The notes under the pieces: generated by a model | Database searches by the model: none | What the model saw: the letters and a program-made list of their open reading frames with translations, nothing else | What the model was told of the DNA's origin: nothing | Part shown: piece by piece, positions 7,492 to 14,954 of the stretch | Position numbering within the stretch: the first letter of the stretch is position 1 | How the letters are laid out: each line of letters begins with the position of its first letter | Made by a program: the position numbers and the translations under genes | NCBI GenBank assembly: GCA_002403905.1 | Contig: DHIR01000177.1 | Coordinates: forward strand, 1 to 18,242 | Reading direction: 5' to 3' | DNA from: Mucilaginibacter sp. UBA4741 | GTDB lineage: Bacteria > Bacteroidota > Bacteroidia > Sphingobacteriales > Sphingobacteriaceae | Length of the DNA: 18,242 nt

Positions 7492-8403
7492 ATGAAATTT
7501 GAGGTAACAATTCTCGGAAGTAGTTCTGCAACTCCTATTTATAATCGAAATCCTACATCGCAGGTGCTTAACATTAATGAGCGCCTTTATTTGGTTGATT
7601 GCGGCGAAGGTACGCAACAACAAATGCTTCGCTTCGATGTAAGGGCCAGCCGGATAGATCATATCTTCATCAGCCATCTGCATGGCGATCATTATTTGGG
7701 GTTGATTGGCTTACTTTCATCCCTGCATTTAAATGGGCGGAAAAAAGCCTTGAAATTATTCGGCCCTTCGCAATTAAAAGAAATTATCGACCTACAGTTT
7801 AAATACTCTGAAACTACGCTACAATACGAACTTGATTTTTTTGCAACCGATGCTACCCAATCACAAGTAATTGTTGTTAATGACGATGTAACAATAGAAA
7901 CTATACCGCTTGATCATCGTATAGCTTGTACAGGTTTTTTATTCAGAGAAAAGAAAAGACTTCGTAAATTATTAAAAGACGAATTGGAGCGAATAGGAGT
8001 GCCCGTAGAATTATACACTTCCTTAAAAAAAGGAGCCGACTATACAGATCCAAAAGGTAAGCTTTATAAAAACGATACGCTTACCACAGATTCGGACGCG
8101 CCAAAAACTTATGCCTATTGCTCAGATACATTGTTTAATCCACAATACTTTAAGCAAATAAGCAATGTCGATTTGCTGTACCATGAGGCTACCTTTCTGC
8201 ACAATATGCTGGACAGAGCTAACGAAACTCATCATACTACAGCCCTGCAAGCTGCTGAAATAGCCGTACAAATAAATGCTAAAAGGTTACTAATAGGCCA
8301 TTTCTCGGCCCGTTATAAAAGTTTGGATGAGTTACTGGAAGAATCGAAAAGTGTGTTTCCTAATACTGCTTTAGCTATTGAGGGGAAGACGTTTGTAGTG
8401 TAG
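7492..8403 (+). CDS. rnz: Ribonuclease Z (tRNA 3' endonuclease)
   Basis: A 303-residue metallo-beta-lactamase enzyme that trims the 3' trailer from precursor tRNA. The zinc motif SHLHGDH is at 61-67 (H62, H64, D66, H67). Other ligands or conserved sites are H142 in PLDHRIACTGF, D212 in YCSDT, HEATF at 231-235, HHTT at 247-250 and H270 in GHFSARY. The substrate-binding arm of the RNase Z family corresponds to about 150-200 (REKKRLRKLLKDELERIGVP and the GADYTDPKG part). Length and motifs are typical of the bacterial short form. ATG at 7492 gives MKFEVTILGSSSATP, the normal start. It shares a probable transcript with the STAS gene. Confidence 0.97.
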   Translation: MKFEVTILGSSSATPIYNRNPTSQVLNINERLYLVDCGEGTQQQMLRFDVRASRIDHIFISHLHGDHYLGLIGLLSSLHLNGRKKALKLFGPSQLKEIIDLQFKYSETTLQYELDFFATDATQSQVIVVNDDVTIETIPLDHRIACTGFLFREKKRLRKLLKDELERIGVPVELYTSLKKGADYTDPKGKLYKNDTLTTDSDAPKTYAYCSDTLFNPQYFKQISNVDLLYHEATFLHNMLDRANETHHTTALQAAEIAVQINAKRLLIGHFSARYKSLDELLEESKSVFPNTALAIEGKTFVV

Positions 8404-8421
8404 TTAGCGCAACAGAGACAA

Positions 8422-8450
8422 TTGTAATTTGTTATATTGTTGTATATTTA
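8422..8450 (+). promoter_or_regulatory. Possible Bacteroidota-type promoter for the lipoprotein gene
   Basis: TTG at 8422-8424 and TATATTTA at 8443-8450 are 18 bases apart, close to the TTTG-N19-TAnnTTTG pattern known for the Bacteroidota primary sigma factor. The -7 box has one mismatch (final A for G). The stretch is AT-rich, so a chance match is quite possible. Confidence 0.25.
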
Positions 8451-8492
8451 TTTCTAATCCAACTAATACATTAACTAACCTTAAAACGTCTC

Positions 8493-9071
8493 ATGAAAAA
8501 GAACCTGATCATTTTTTGTTGTTTATCTTTACTGTTCTCTTGCGATGTACCACAGTCGAGTCAATCAAATGTCGTGAAGATTCCGCTACGGAAATTTGAC
8601 CCAATATTGCAACAATTAGAAAAAAAATTCCCTAATTATAAGGACAATCAAATAGTAAGAGATAATGCAGCAGAATATCTTCAACATACAATCGATAGTG
8701 TACTTTCGTTAGGCTACTTAAACGATATACCCTTAAAGGTTTTTAAGATGGGAAAAAATCCACATGGTAAAGGGGCGCTCGTTCAATTTTATTCCGATAA
8801 TTATAGTAGTGATCGACCTAACAGATTGTCTGATAGATTAAAATTCGACATCATTGGTTTTATGGACGAGAAACTAGCGGCTTCATTAAAAGAAGGTGGT
8901 CAGTATTTTGTTTATGGTAAAAAGCTAAAAAGACTGACCGAAACGGAAACGTCTCTCATTGTAAATCAAACCTACTATTCTCCTGAAACGAAAATCAGCA
9001 AAGATGCAATTTGGGACGTATATAATTTTTATGTGGGAGATTTAATATGTGAAGTAGATTCTATTAAATAA
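8493..9071 (+). CDS. Hypothetical lipoprotein, 192 residues
   Basis: I do not recognise a family. MKKNLIIFCCLSLLFSC is a type II signal peptide with the lipobox cysteine at residue 17, so it should be membrane-anchored in the envelope. The mature part has a lysine/leucine-rich helix (about 30-75, including LRKFDPILQQLEKKFPNYKDNQ) followed by a beta-rich portion with FMDEKLAASLKEGGQYFVYGKKLKRL, which recalls an OB-like or NTF2-like small domain; that is only a resemblance. The gene is clearly more AT-rich than rnz. It is 89 bp after rnz and is the last plus-strand gene before the hairpin region, so it may be a separate transcript. Confidence 0.75.
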   Translation: MKKNLIIFCCLSLLFSCDVPQSSQSNVVKIPLRKFDPILQQLEKKFPNYKDNQIVRDNAAEYLQHTIDSVLSLGYLNDIPLKVFKMGKNPHGKGALVQFYSDNYSSDRPNRLSDRLKFDIIGFMDEKLAASLKEGGQYFVYGKKLKRLTETETSLIVNQTYYSPETKISKDAIWDVYNFYVGDLICEVDSIK

Positions 9072-9156
9072 CTTCGTTTTCGTCATAGTTTCTGGTAGGA
9101 AATAAAAAATTCAATTATCTTATTATTAGTTGTTATTATATAATTGACGCATACCA

Positions 9157-9196
9157 AACTTGTCGAAGTTTAGCGTAAGCGTAACTTCGACAAGTT
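9157..9196. repeat. Strong 14-bp hairpin
   Basis: AACTTGTCGAAGTT (9157-9170) and AACTTCGACAAGTT (9183-9196) are perfect inverted repeats. The 12-base middle contains GC-GTAA-GC, so it may form a capped GNRA-type loop. It sits between convergent genes (lipoprotein on plus, chrA on minus) and could act as a two-way terminator, though no long T-run follows. ACTTCGACAAG-type words are common in Bacteroidota intergenic repeats, from memory. Confidence 0.75.
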
Positions 9197-9199
9197 GTG

Positions 9200-9214
9200 A
9201 TCCCGTAGGGATCA
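9200..9214. repeat. Short perfect hairpin GATCCC-GTA-GGGATC
   Basis: A 6-bp perfect inverted repeat with a 3-base loop, directly after the larger hairpin. Together they give a double stem-loop near the 3' end of the chrA transcript (stop at 9297) and about 130 bp after the lipoprotein stop. The rest of the 225-bp gap shows no gene. Confidence 0.6.
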
Positions 9215-9296
9215 AACATCGGCTCATTAAGCCTTTCAAAATTTAAAAACTTCGGAAATTTCAGGTGTCGTCGCCAAGCTACGGTAGTTAGGCATA

Positions 9297-10478
9297 TTAA
9301 AGTGTTTTGATGAGGATGCCTATTATAGCAGCGATCCCGATAATATAAGGTTCTTGTAGGTTTTTGATATAGATGAGTGCTAAAATGGCTGCAGTAGCGA
9401 TTAAAATTGTCGGTATATCAATGATAGACCGCAAGGCAATAACGATAACCGAACCAACTAACGCACCGATAACGGCCGCGGTGATGCCTTCTACAAATGC
9501 TTTAATGCTGGTGTTCTTGGCGATCTTTTTAAACGATGGCGCTAAGGCTACGGTAAATAAATAGCATGGCAGAAAGGTTGCCAGTGCGGCAACGCACGCG
9601 CCGGGGAAGCCGGCGACAAGATAACCGATAAACCCAACTGTAATAACCACCGGCCCCGGCGTTATCATAGCTACGGCAACCGCATCTAAGAACTGGTGCT
9701 CATTTAACCAACCGAATTCTTTCACTACGCCACCATGCAGAAACGGTACAATAGCCAGTCCGCTGCCAAAAACAAAAGCGCCTGCTTTAACAAAGAACCA
9801 GGCAATTTCTTGTAATGTCTTACCATCGTATTTAAAAAAACCGGTACTGACCAATAGCCCCACAGGTAATACCGCAGGTTTTTTGAGCCATTGCGGCGGC
9901 GCTTTTATCACCATGTATAAAATACCGCAAGCCAGGAATAAAAGTATCTCTTCCCGCTCCGTAATAACGGTGATAATGATACCCGCCATATAAAACAGCC
10001 ATAACAACCATTTGGCTTTCATTGCAGGTAGCTCAAACTTGCTTATAGACTTTACAGTTAGCTTATAAGAACTCACCGCTATAATACCAATTACTGCGGC
10101 ACCAACACCATAAAAAACAGCCTGCATCCATACTAAGCCACCATAAAGTTGGTAAGCCATGCCTAATAGTACCACCATGATAAAGGACGGAAGCACGAAC
10201 GCCAGTCCTGTTAAAGTTGCGCCGATAAGCCCGTAATGTACGAAGCCAATGTAGATGCCTAATTGCGCGGCTAATGACCCTGGCGCAAGTTGCGCTAAAG
10301 CTAATCCTTCTTTATAATCTTCTTCTGTTAGCCAGCCTTTGTTTTCCACCAGGTCGCGCTGCATATAGCCAACCAATGCCACGGGTCCGCCAAATCCCCA
10401 GGTACCAAGTTTTAAGTAATATAGCGTGATTTCCCAAAGAGAATATTTTGGCGACACTTTTAAGATTTGGTCTTTCAT
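9297..10478 (-). CDS. chrA: Chromate transporter ChrA (two-domain CHR protein)
   Basis: An inner-membrane protein of 393 residues that, in studied members, expels chromate from the cytoplasm. It is the long form with two homologous CHR halves. In the N-half, LGTWGFGGPVAL (24-35) and QLAPGSLAAQLGIYIG (63-78). In the C-half, KAGAFVFGSGLAIVPFL (231-247) and AVAMITPGPVVITVGFIGYL (268-287). About ten hydrophobic segments fill the rest. Both halves keep their glycine/proline signature, so it looks functional. ATG at 10478. It is the last gene of the four-gene minus-strand cassette, 80 bp after the DUF1259 gene. The adjacent ChrB-domain regulator supports a chromate role, although sulfate-like anions cannot be excluded. 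Confidence 0.95.
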   Translation of the reverse strand: MKDQILKVSPKYSLWEITLYYLKLGTWGFGGPVALVGYMQRDLVENKGWLTEEDYKEGLALAQLAPGSLAAQLGIYIGFVHYGLIGATLTGLAFVLPSFIMVVLLGMAYQLYGGLVWMQAVFYGVGAAVIGIIAVSSYKLTVKSISKFELPAMKAKWLLWLFYMAGIIITVITEREEILLFLACGILYMVIKAPPQWLKKPAVLPVGLLVSTGFFKYDGKTLQEIAWFFVKAGAFVFGSGLAIVPFLHGGVVKEFGWLNEHQFLDAVAVAMITPGPVVITVGFIGYLVAGFPGACVAALATFLPCYLFTVALAPSFKKIAKNTSIKAFVEGITAAVIGALVGSVIVIALRSIIDIPTILIATAAILALIYIKNLQEPYIIGIAAIIGILIKTL

Positions 10479-10558
10479 AGATTTATAGGCAATAGTTTTC
10501 CATACGGCTTACTTTGGCCATTCAATTGATAAGGTAATTTGTCAGATTTAGTTGTAGA

Positions 10559-11548
10559 TCACATTTTCATGCCGCCCATGCTATCAGGCTTTTTACCCAA
10601 TATATCTAAGGCCGCTCTAAACCCTTGCGCCAATGTCGCAGCGTTGCCACGGCCATAATAATGCAGGAAGATCATGTGCGGCTCATCGCCCAGCATGTGA
10701 TTATGAACGGCTACCACTTCGAGGTTATGCGCCCGCAGCGTTTTAATCACTGTATTTACTTCGCCTTGCAGCATAGCAATATCGCCTGCGATATGTGCAT
10801 CATCCTGTTTGCCTGCAAAAGATGCCCAACTGTTAAGGCCAATATTGGTTGTCATTTCCACACCCATTGCCATTACCTTTAGATCAGCGTGGCCGATGGT
10901 ATATTTGTAGGTCGGCCCGTTCACGGTGCCGGTATATTTCACGATAGCGTCTAAAGCAGGTAAATCAAAGTTCTCCTTGCCTGTAATGGTCGGAGGTGAG
11001 GATGGGGGAGGCTGATTAGCTGGAAAAATCTTACTATCCCTGATCGTATCGGCATACTTTTTGGCCAGTTCAGCCACCGTACCCTTCCCGTGGATGTGCA
11101 TGTAAAAGATGCGTGGCTCTTCGTAAAAGAAATGGTTATGAATGGCGGCTATCTCTAGCCCGTTGGCAAGGGCAGCCGAGATCAATGGGTTAACCTCTTC
11201 CATTTGCAACACGTTATCGCTCATCACCATAGCCGATTTACCATCGATAGTTTTCTTAAAAGATACCCAGCCACCGAAACCAAAAGGAATGGGCACTGGC
11301 TCACCCTTGATCTTCATCTTCAAATCATTGCGGGGCAATGGAGTGGTATAAACGGCTTCCGCTTCTTTATAGCTGCCTTTCTTACCTAAAGCGGTATCTA
11401 TGGCGGCCATCTCATCGCTAGTCAAGGGCGGGGTCTTAACAGGAGAAAAGACGGCTGCATTAATTTGATTAATTGGCAAAACTAAAGAAGTTCCTAAAAC
11501 TGCGGTGGCCTGTAAGGCTTGCCTGCGAGTGAATTTGTTTGTTTCCAT
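10559..11548 (-). CDS. Tat-exported protein with two DUF1259 domains
   Basis: The function is not known; DUF1259 (LppY/LpqO-like) proteins are uncharacterised. The ATG at 11548 is preferred to an upstream TTG at 11566 because it puts METNKFTRRQALQ at the front, a twin-arginine signal followed by a hydrophobic stretch to about residue 32. The mature part has two similar halves. Each ends in a histidine-rich motif: IHNHFFYEEPRIFYMHIHGKG in the first half (about 140-160) and VHNHMLGDEPHMIFLHYYGRG in the second. The repeated HNH-x-EP-x-F-x-H-x-G pattern suggests metal binding, and Tat export of a folded, metal-loaded protein would fit. It sits 58 bp after the ChrB/AraC gene and 80 bp before chrA. 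A role in chromate or oxidative-stress handling is inferred from position only. Confidence 0.88.
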   Translation of the reverse strand: METNKFTRRQALQATAVLGTSLVLPINQINAAVFSPVKTPPLTSDEMAAIDTALGKKGSYKEAEAVYTTPLPRNDLKMKIKGEPVPIPFGFGGWVSFKKTIDGKSAMVMSDNVLQMEEVNPLISAALANGLEIAAIHNHFFYEEPRIFYMHIHGKGTVAELAKKYADTIRDSKIFPANQPPPSSPPTITGKENFDLPALDAIVKYTGTVNGPTYKYTIGHADLKVMAMGVEMTTNIGLNSWASFAGKQDDAHIAGDIAMLQGEVNTVIKTLRAHNLEVVAVHNHMLGDEPHMIFLHYYGRGNAATLAQGFRAALDILGKKPDSMGGMKM

Positions 11549-11606
11549 GAGGTATTGTATTAACAATGCAATATACGTACTTCAAATACCTTAAACTTGT
11601 ACAGAA

Positions 11607-12467
11607 TTAACTATTTGTATCCTTTTTACTTTTGAGGATACTTTTTTTATAAATAGAGGGGTTTTGGCCGGTTTGTTTTTTGAATATCCGGTTAAAATGG
11701 CTCTGGTCAGAAAAACCCGTAAGATAAGCGATCTCTGTTAGAGAGTAATCAGTGTCCGTCATCAAGCTGATCGATTTTTCTATCCTAAGCTTACGGATAT
11801 AATCGCCAAAAGACAGGTTATCAAAATACTTAGAGAACTCGCGGGATAAATAGGCCGGGTTGATCTCCAGTTCATCAGAAGCCTGCTGCAAACTCAGGGT
11901 CATGTTGGTATCGAGCTGATCCTGGATCATTTCTTTAAGTTCTTTAGTCCATTCAGGCGCTTTTTTTGCACTGCTTTGTTTGATGTATTTATGGAATACT
12001 TCCAACAACATCTGTTCTACCGGCCCTGCCTGGGTATGTTTTAACTGGTGCAGGTGTTTGGCCCAACTATATAACCCATCATAAATGGTCATACCCAATT
12101 CCAGCAGTTCTTGGTCATCTTTGATATTGTAGGCCAAGCCCGAAAAAATTGCTTCAAGCCCGGCAGATTGGGGCGAAAAATCATGGCGGTCGGTATCTGC
12201 ACCACGGACAATTGCGGCAATCCTATTTAGCGCCAGGTCTTTTAGTTGGTGTTTTTTAATAAAGTAGTCGAAAGTGCATTGATCTTCGTAATGTGTGTAT
12301 TCTACATCAGGCAGATCAAAAGGGGTTGCCCCTAATTCCTCAGCCTTGATTAAAACTTGTTCAAATGGTACAAAAATGATCTCAGCATCCGCATCAATAA
12401 ACCGTTTGATTAGCCAGGGGCAGGCAATGCGGTCAATCTTCGGGCGTTCACGGGTAATCCATTTCAT
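11607..12467 (-). CDS. ChrB-domain / AraC-type fusion regulator
   Basis: A 286-residue cytoplasmic protein with two parts. Residues about 1-140 match the C-terminal domain of ChrB (Chrome_Resist): DRIACPWLIKRFID at 12-25, YTHYEDQCTFD at 58-67 and VRGADTDRHDF at 87-97. Residues about 175-278 are an AraC-type double helix-turn-helix: LQQASDELEINPAYLSREFSKYF, then SLTEIAYLTGFSDQSHFNRIFKKQTGQNP. ChrB is known as a chromate-sensitive regulator. Here the sensing domain is joined to an AraC DNA-binding domain in one chain. I infer a chromate-responsive activator of this cassette. It is the second gene, 20 bp after the MFS gene, so it would be autoregulated. C16 and H59 are possible metal or oxyanion contacts, not proven. 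Confidence 0.88.
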   Translation of the reverse strand: MKWITRERPKIDRIACPWLIKRFIDADAEIIFVPFEQVLIKAEELGATPFDLPDVEYTHYEDQCTFDYFIKKHQLKDLALNRIAAIVRGADTDRHDFSPQSAGLEAIFSGLAYNIKDDQELLELGMTIYDGLYSWAKHLHQLKHTQAGPVEQMLLEVFHKYIKQSSAKKAPEWTKELKEMIQDQLDTNMTLSLQQASDELEINPAYLSREFSKYFDNLSFGDYIRKLRIEKSISLMTDTDYSLTEIAYLTGFSDQSHFNRIFKKQTGQNPSIYKKSILKSKKDTNS

Positions 12468-12487
12468 ACAATAAAGATATTGTTTTG

Positions 12488-13747
12488 TTAATCAACACTA
12501 AGTTTATGCTTTTTCATAAATAACATTACTAAAGCTAAAAGTGCCAATGAAATAATGCCGCCATATAGGAAATCTTTTCCGGCAAAATTGCTGCCGGTGT
12601 AGCCTGCTATCGGATAGGCAATGGCCCACCACAAATGCGAAAAAGCGAAATGCGACCCATAGACCTTGCCTTGCTCATTCTCCGCAATGTTTTCCCCTAT
12701 TAATGTTTCTGATGGCATTTCAGCTAAACTCTGTCCTAAACCTGCAAAGATCCATAAAACCATCATGATTGGAAAGCTTACGAAATTTGTAATCGAGATC
12801 GTGATCGCTAGGATAAGGGCGCCCAATATCAGCGAAATGCGCCTTGTCTTAGTTTTATCCAGGTTTCCTGCAACAAAAGCTGCGATACTGGCACCGATTC
12901 CAAAAGCCGCCATTACCCAGCCGTAATGCTTATCGTCTAAATGCAATACATTCTTCACATGGCCAACAGAGTTAACCAATATCTGCGCACCGGCAATAGC
13001 GGATACAAATTCAATCATGAGCGCAAAGCGGATAATAGGATTGCCAAACAGTAGCTTAATTCCCTTGATTACATCCTGCCAGGCGGTAAATGTCTTTTGC
13101 TTATGTATAACTTTATGCTGCATTTTGGCAGTCGGCAATAGCAGTATTAAAATAGCCGCGAAGATAAATGAACCCGCATCAATAAAAAAGATCTCCCGCG
13201 CACCAAACCAAACCGCCAGGATACCGGCCAGCCCCGGCCCTAATACACCCAGAATTTGAAAAGTAGCTGTTGATAATCCTATGGCCTGTCTGTAATGTTC
13301 TTTTTCAACCACTTGTGGTATTACCGCGCGATAAGTTGGGGTAAAAAAAGCATTAAAGACATTGAGCGAGAAAACCAGCGCATAGATTTGCCACTCCTGG
13401 TGGACAAAAGGTAAGCAGGCCACAATAGCCATGCGGATGAAATGTGTAGTATATAGTATAGTTTTGCGGCTTATACGGTCTGCTAACACGCCGGCAAAAG
13501 GTGAAAAAATAATAAACGCTGTAACTCGTAGTGTTAAGGCGCTGGCTAAAATAACAGCCGAGCGGTCTTTACCGAACTGATAAGACAAGAGCGCCAATCC
13601 AACCCAGGTAAATGCATCCCCAAGTAAACTAATCGACTCTGCAAAGTATAGGACCGCGAAAACATGATTTTTTAGCGCTACAAATGGCTTTGCGAAAACG
13701 GACAGTTTTTTATCATCGTGAGCAGCTTTACGGTTTACTAAACCCAT
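12488..13747 (-). CDS. MFS transporter of the EntS-like exporter group
   Basis: A 419-residue inner-membrane protein with about twelve hydrophobic segments. The usual MFS motif in the loop after the second segment is GVLADRISRK (86-95), and GPGLAGILAVWFGARE follows in the middle helices. A long cytosolic linker lies between the sixth and seventh segments (LPTAKMQHKVIHKQKTFTAW), as expected. The group resembles drug and siderophore exporters (MFS_3 type), but the substrate cannot be told from the sequence. It is the first gene of the chromate cassette, with a 20-bp gap to the regulator, so it is likely co-transcribed. Export of a chromium species or a stress metabolite is inference. The N-terminal 25 residues are basic and cytosolic. 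Confidence 0.9.
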   Translation of the reverse strand: MGLVNRKAAHDDKKLSVFAKPFVALKNHVFAVLYFAESISLLGDAFTWVGLALLSYQFGKDRSAVILASALTLRVTAFIIFSPFAGVLADRISRKTILYTTHFIRMAIVACLPFVHQEWQIYALVFSLNVFNAFFTPTYRAVIPQVVEKEHYRQAIGLSTATFQILGVLGPGLAGILAVWFGAREIFFIDAGSFIFAAILILLLPTAKMQHKVIHKQKTFTAWQDVIKGIKLLFGNPIIRFALMIEFVSAIAGAQILVNSVGHVKNVLHLDDKHYGWVMAAFGIGASIAAFVAGNLDKTKTRRISLILGALILAITISITNFVSFPIMMVLWIFAGLGQSLAEMPSETLIGENIAENEQGKVYGSHFAFSHLWWAIAYPIAGYTGSNFAGKDFLYGGIISLALLALVMLFMKKHKLSVD

Positions 13748-13802
13748 ATCATAAAAGTAGGCTATTTGTTTGTTAGCTATTTATGTTAAATGATAAAATT
13801 TT

Positions 13803-13947
13803 TGATTCAGGTGATTCAAAAAAGTGATTCACTCAGATTTTAGAATCACTGGTAAAAATATATAAGATACTTATTTACAGGAGATTAAATATATTTTCCT
13901 AAAGATTTCGTACTGATTCAAAGTGAATCACTATTTTGTGAATCACT
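13803..13947. repeat. TGATTCA/TGAATCA word array upstream of the chromate cassette
   Basis: In about 145 bp the word TGATTCA or its complement TGAATCA occurs six times exactly (13803, 13812, 13825, 13914, 13924, 13939) and once as AGAATCACT (13842-13850). Three copies sit in palindromes: AGTGATTCACT (13823-13833), AGTGAATCACT (13922-13932) and GTGAATCAC (13938-13946). There are two clusters, and a 22-base AT-rich partial palindrome (13879-13900) lies between them. The last copy overlaps the stop codon of the MCE gene. The array covers the space where the cassette promoter must lie, so operator sites for the fusion regulator are one reading. A dispersed repeat is the other. Confidence 0.75.
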
Positions 13948-14896
13948 AATCCTTCTTATTACCACCCCCAAAAACAGAGAAGTGTACATAACGTTTAGGA
14001 TTAGCCTTTAAATCAAGAAACAATAAGTTAAGGTTATCAGACGCGGATTGTAGGTTTTTATAAAGCTTATCATCATTCAATAATAAGCCCATTGAGCCTT
14101 TATTGCTGTTGATATTAGCCATAGTAGCTTGCAGATCGACTACTGCTTTATTAGCATTTTCTAATGTTTGTTTAATGTTTCCGTTAGCCAAATCGCCGCT
14201 AAATTTCTGGAAGTTTGCAGTAACGTTATTCAACCCGACTGTACTAACCTTTAAATTACCCGATACTGCTTCGGCATTAGTTAAAATGCCGTTGATATGC
14301 CCACTTTGAGTGGCTACCAATTCATCAATTTTTTTGGTAGTACCTTCTAACGTTTGTAAAGAATTGGCAATACTTGCAAAGCTGCGATCTACATTTTTTT
14401 GAAAATTCGGGTTCAGTATTTTATTGATAGAAGCAAGGGACGAATCCAGTTTGGTCATTAAATTTTCGGCCTTTGTTTGTATAGGCTGTAAACTTTCTGC
14501 TAAGCTTCCTTGAATATCAGCACGTAGCGTATCCTTGTTTTCGGCTAACTGTTTACTATCGCCTAACAAAAACACAATTGCCTTACTACCCAACAGGTCA
14601 GTACTTACCAGTTTAGCTAAGGTATTAACCGGTACATTATACTCATCTTTAATTTTAAACTCGACAGTGGTGCGGCCATCCGGTTTTAGCTCCATTTTAG
14701 AAACGTGCCCTATCTGGAACCCATTTACCAATATCGGTTTTGAAACCGTAAGCCCGTCTACACTTTTATAAATCGCGTAATATTTATTAGAGCCACCAAA
14801 TACATCATTGCCTTTTAAAAAGCTATATCCTAATATTAATACAGCAATGGCAATAGTGGTTAGCGCGCCTATTTTTGTCTCGTTTGATATCTTCAT
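13946..14896 (-). CDS. MCE/MlaD-family phospholipid-transport protein
   Basis: A 316-residue inner-membrane-anchored periplasmic protein. Residues 10-28 are the single membrane segment, 38-115 the MCE domain (YYAIYKSVDGLTVSKPILVNGFQIGHV, then VEFKIKDEYNVPVNTLAKL), and 125-316 a long, mostly helical part rich in S, N and L that is expected to form a tube or coiled assembly. Known MlaD proteins bind lipids between the membranes with an ABC transporter. No transporter gene is in the window. It is 58 bp after the amidase stop on the same strand, so the two are probably co-transcribed. Its stop overlaps the word array. Confidence 0.93.
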   Translation of the reverse strand: MKISNETKIGALTTIAIAVLILGYSFLKGNDVFGGSNKYYAIYKSVDGLTVSKPILVNGFQIGHVSKMELKPDGRTTVEFKIKDEYNVPVNTLAKLVSTDLLGSKAIVFLLGDSKQLAENKDTLRADIQGSLAESLQPIQTKAENLMTKLDSSLASINKILNPNFQKNVDRSFASIANSLQTLEGTTKKIDELVATQSGHINGILTNAEAVSGNLKVSTVGLNNVTANFQKFSGDLANGNIKQTLENANKAVVDLQATMANINSNKGSMGLLLNDDKLYKNLQSASDNLNLLFLDLKANPKRYVHFSVFGGGNKKD

Positions 14897-14954
14897 GTGG
14901 CAGTGTTGTGATGTGTGTTATGGTTTGATATTTTTTTCACATCCTTATAACCAA

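Noticed and set aside
9373..9564. Plus-strand frame inside chrA
   Set aside because: Short, within a clear membrane transporter gene, with no family motif; a frame shadow.
10559..11548. HNH-nuclease reading of the two HNH stretches in the DUF1259 protein
   Set aside because: The surrounding residues do not form the beta-beta-alpha HNH motif, the protein is exported, and the repeats match the DUF1259 pattern.
11549..11566. Upstream TTG start for the DUF1259 gene
   Set aside because: It adds six residues ahead of a good ATG that already starts a twin-arginine signal peptide.
13803..13947. CRISPR array reading of the TGATTCA repeats
   Set aside because: The repeats are only 7-11 bases, irregularly spaced and in both orientations, with no cas genes nearby.
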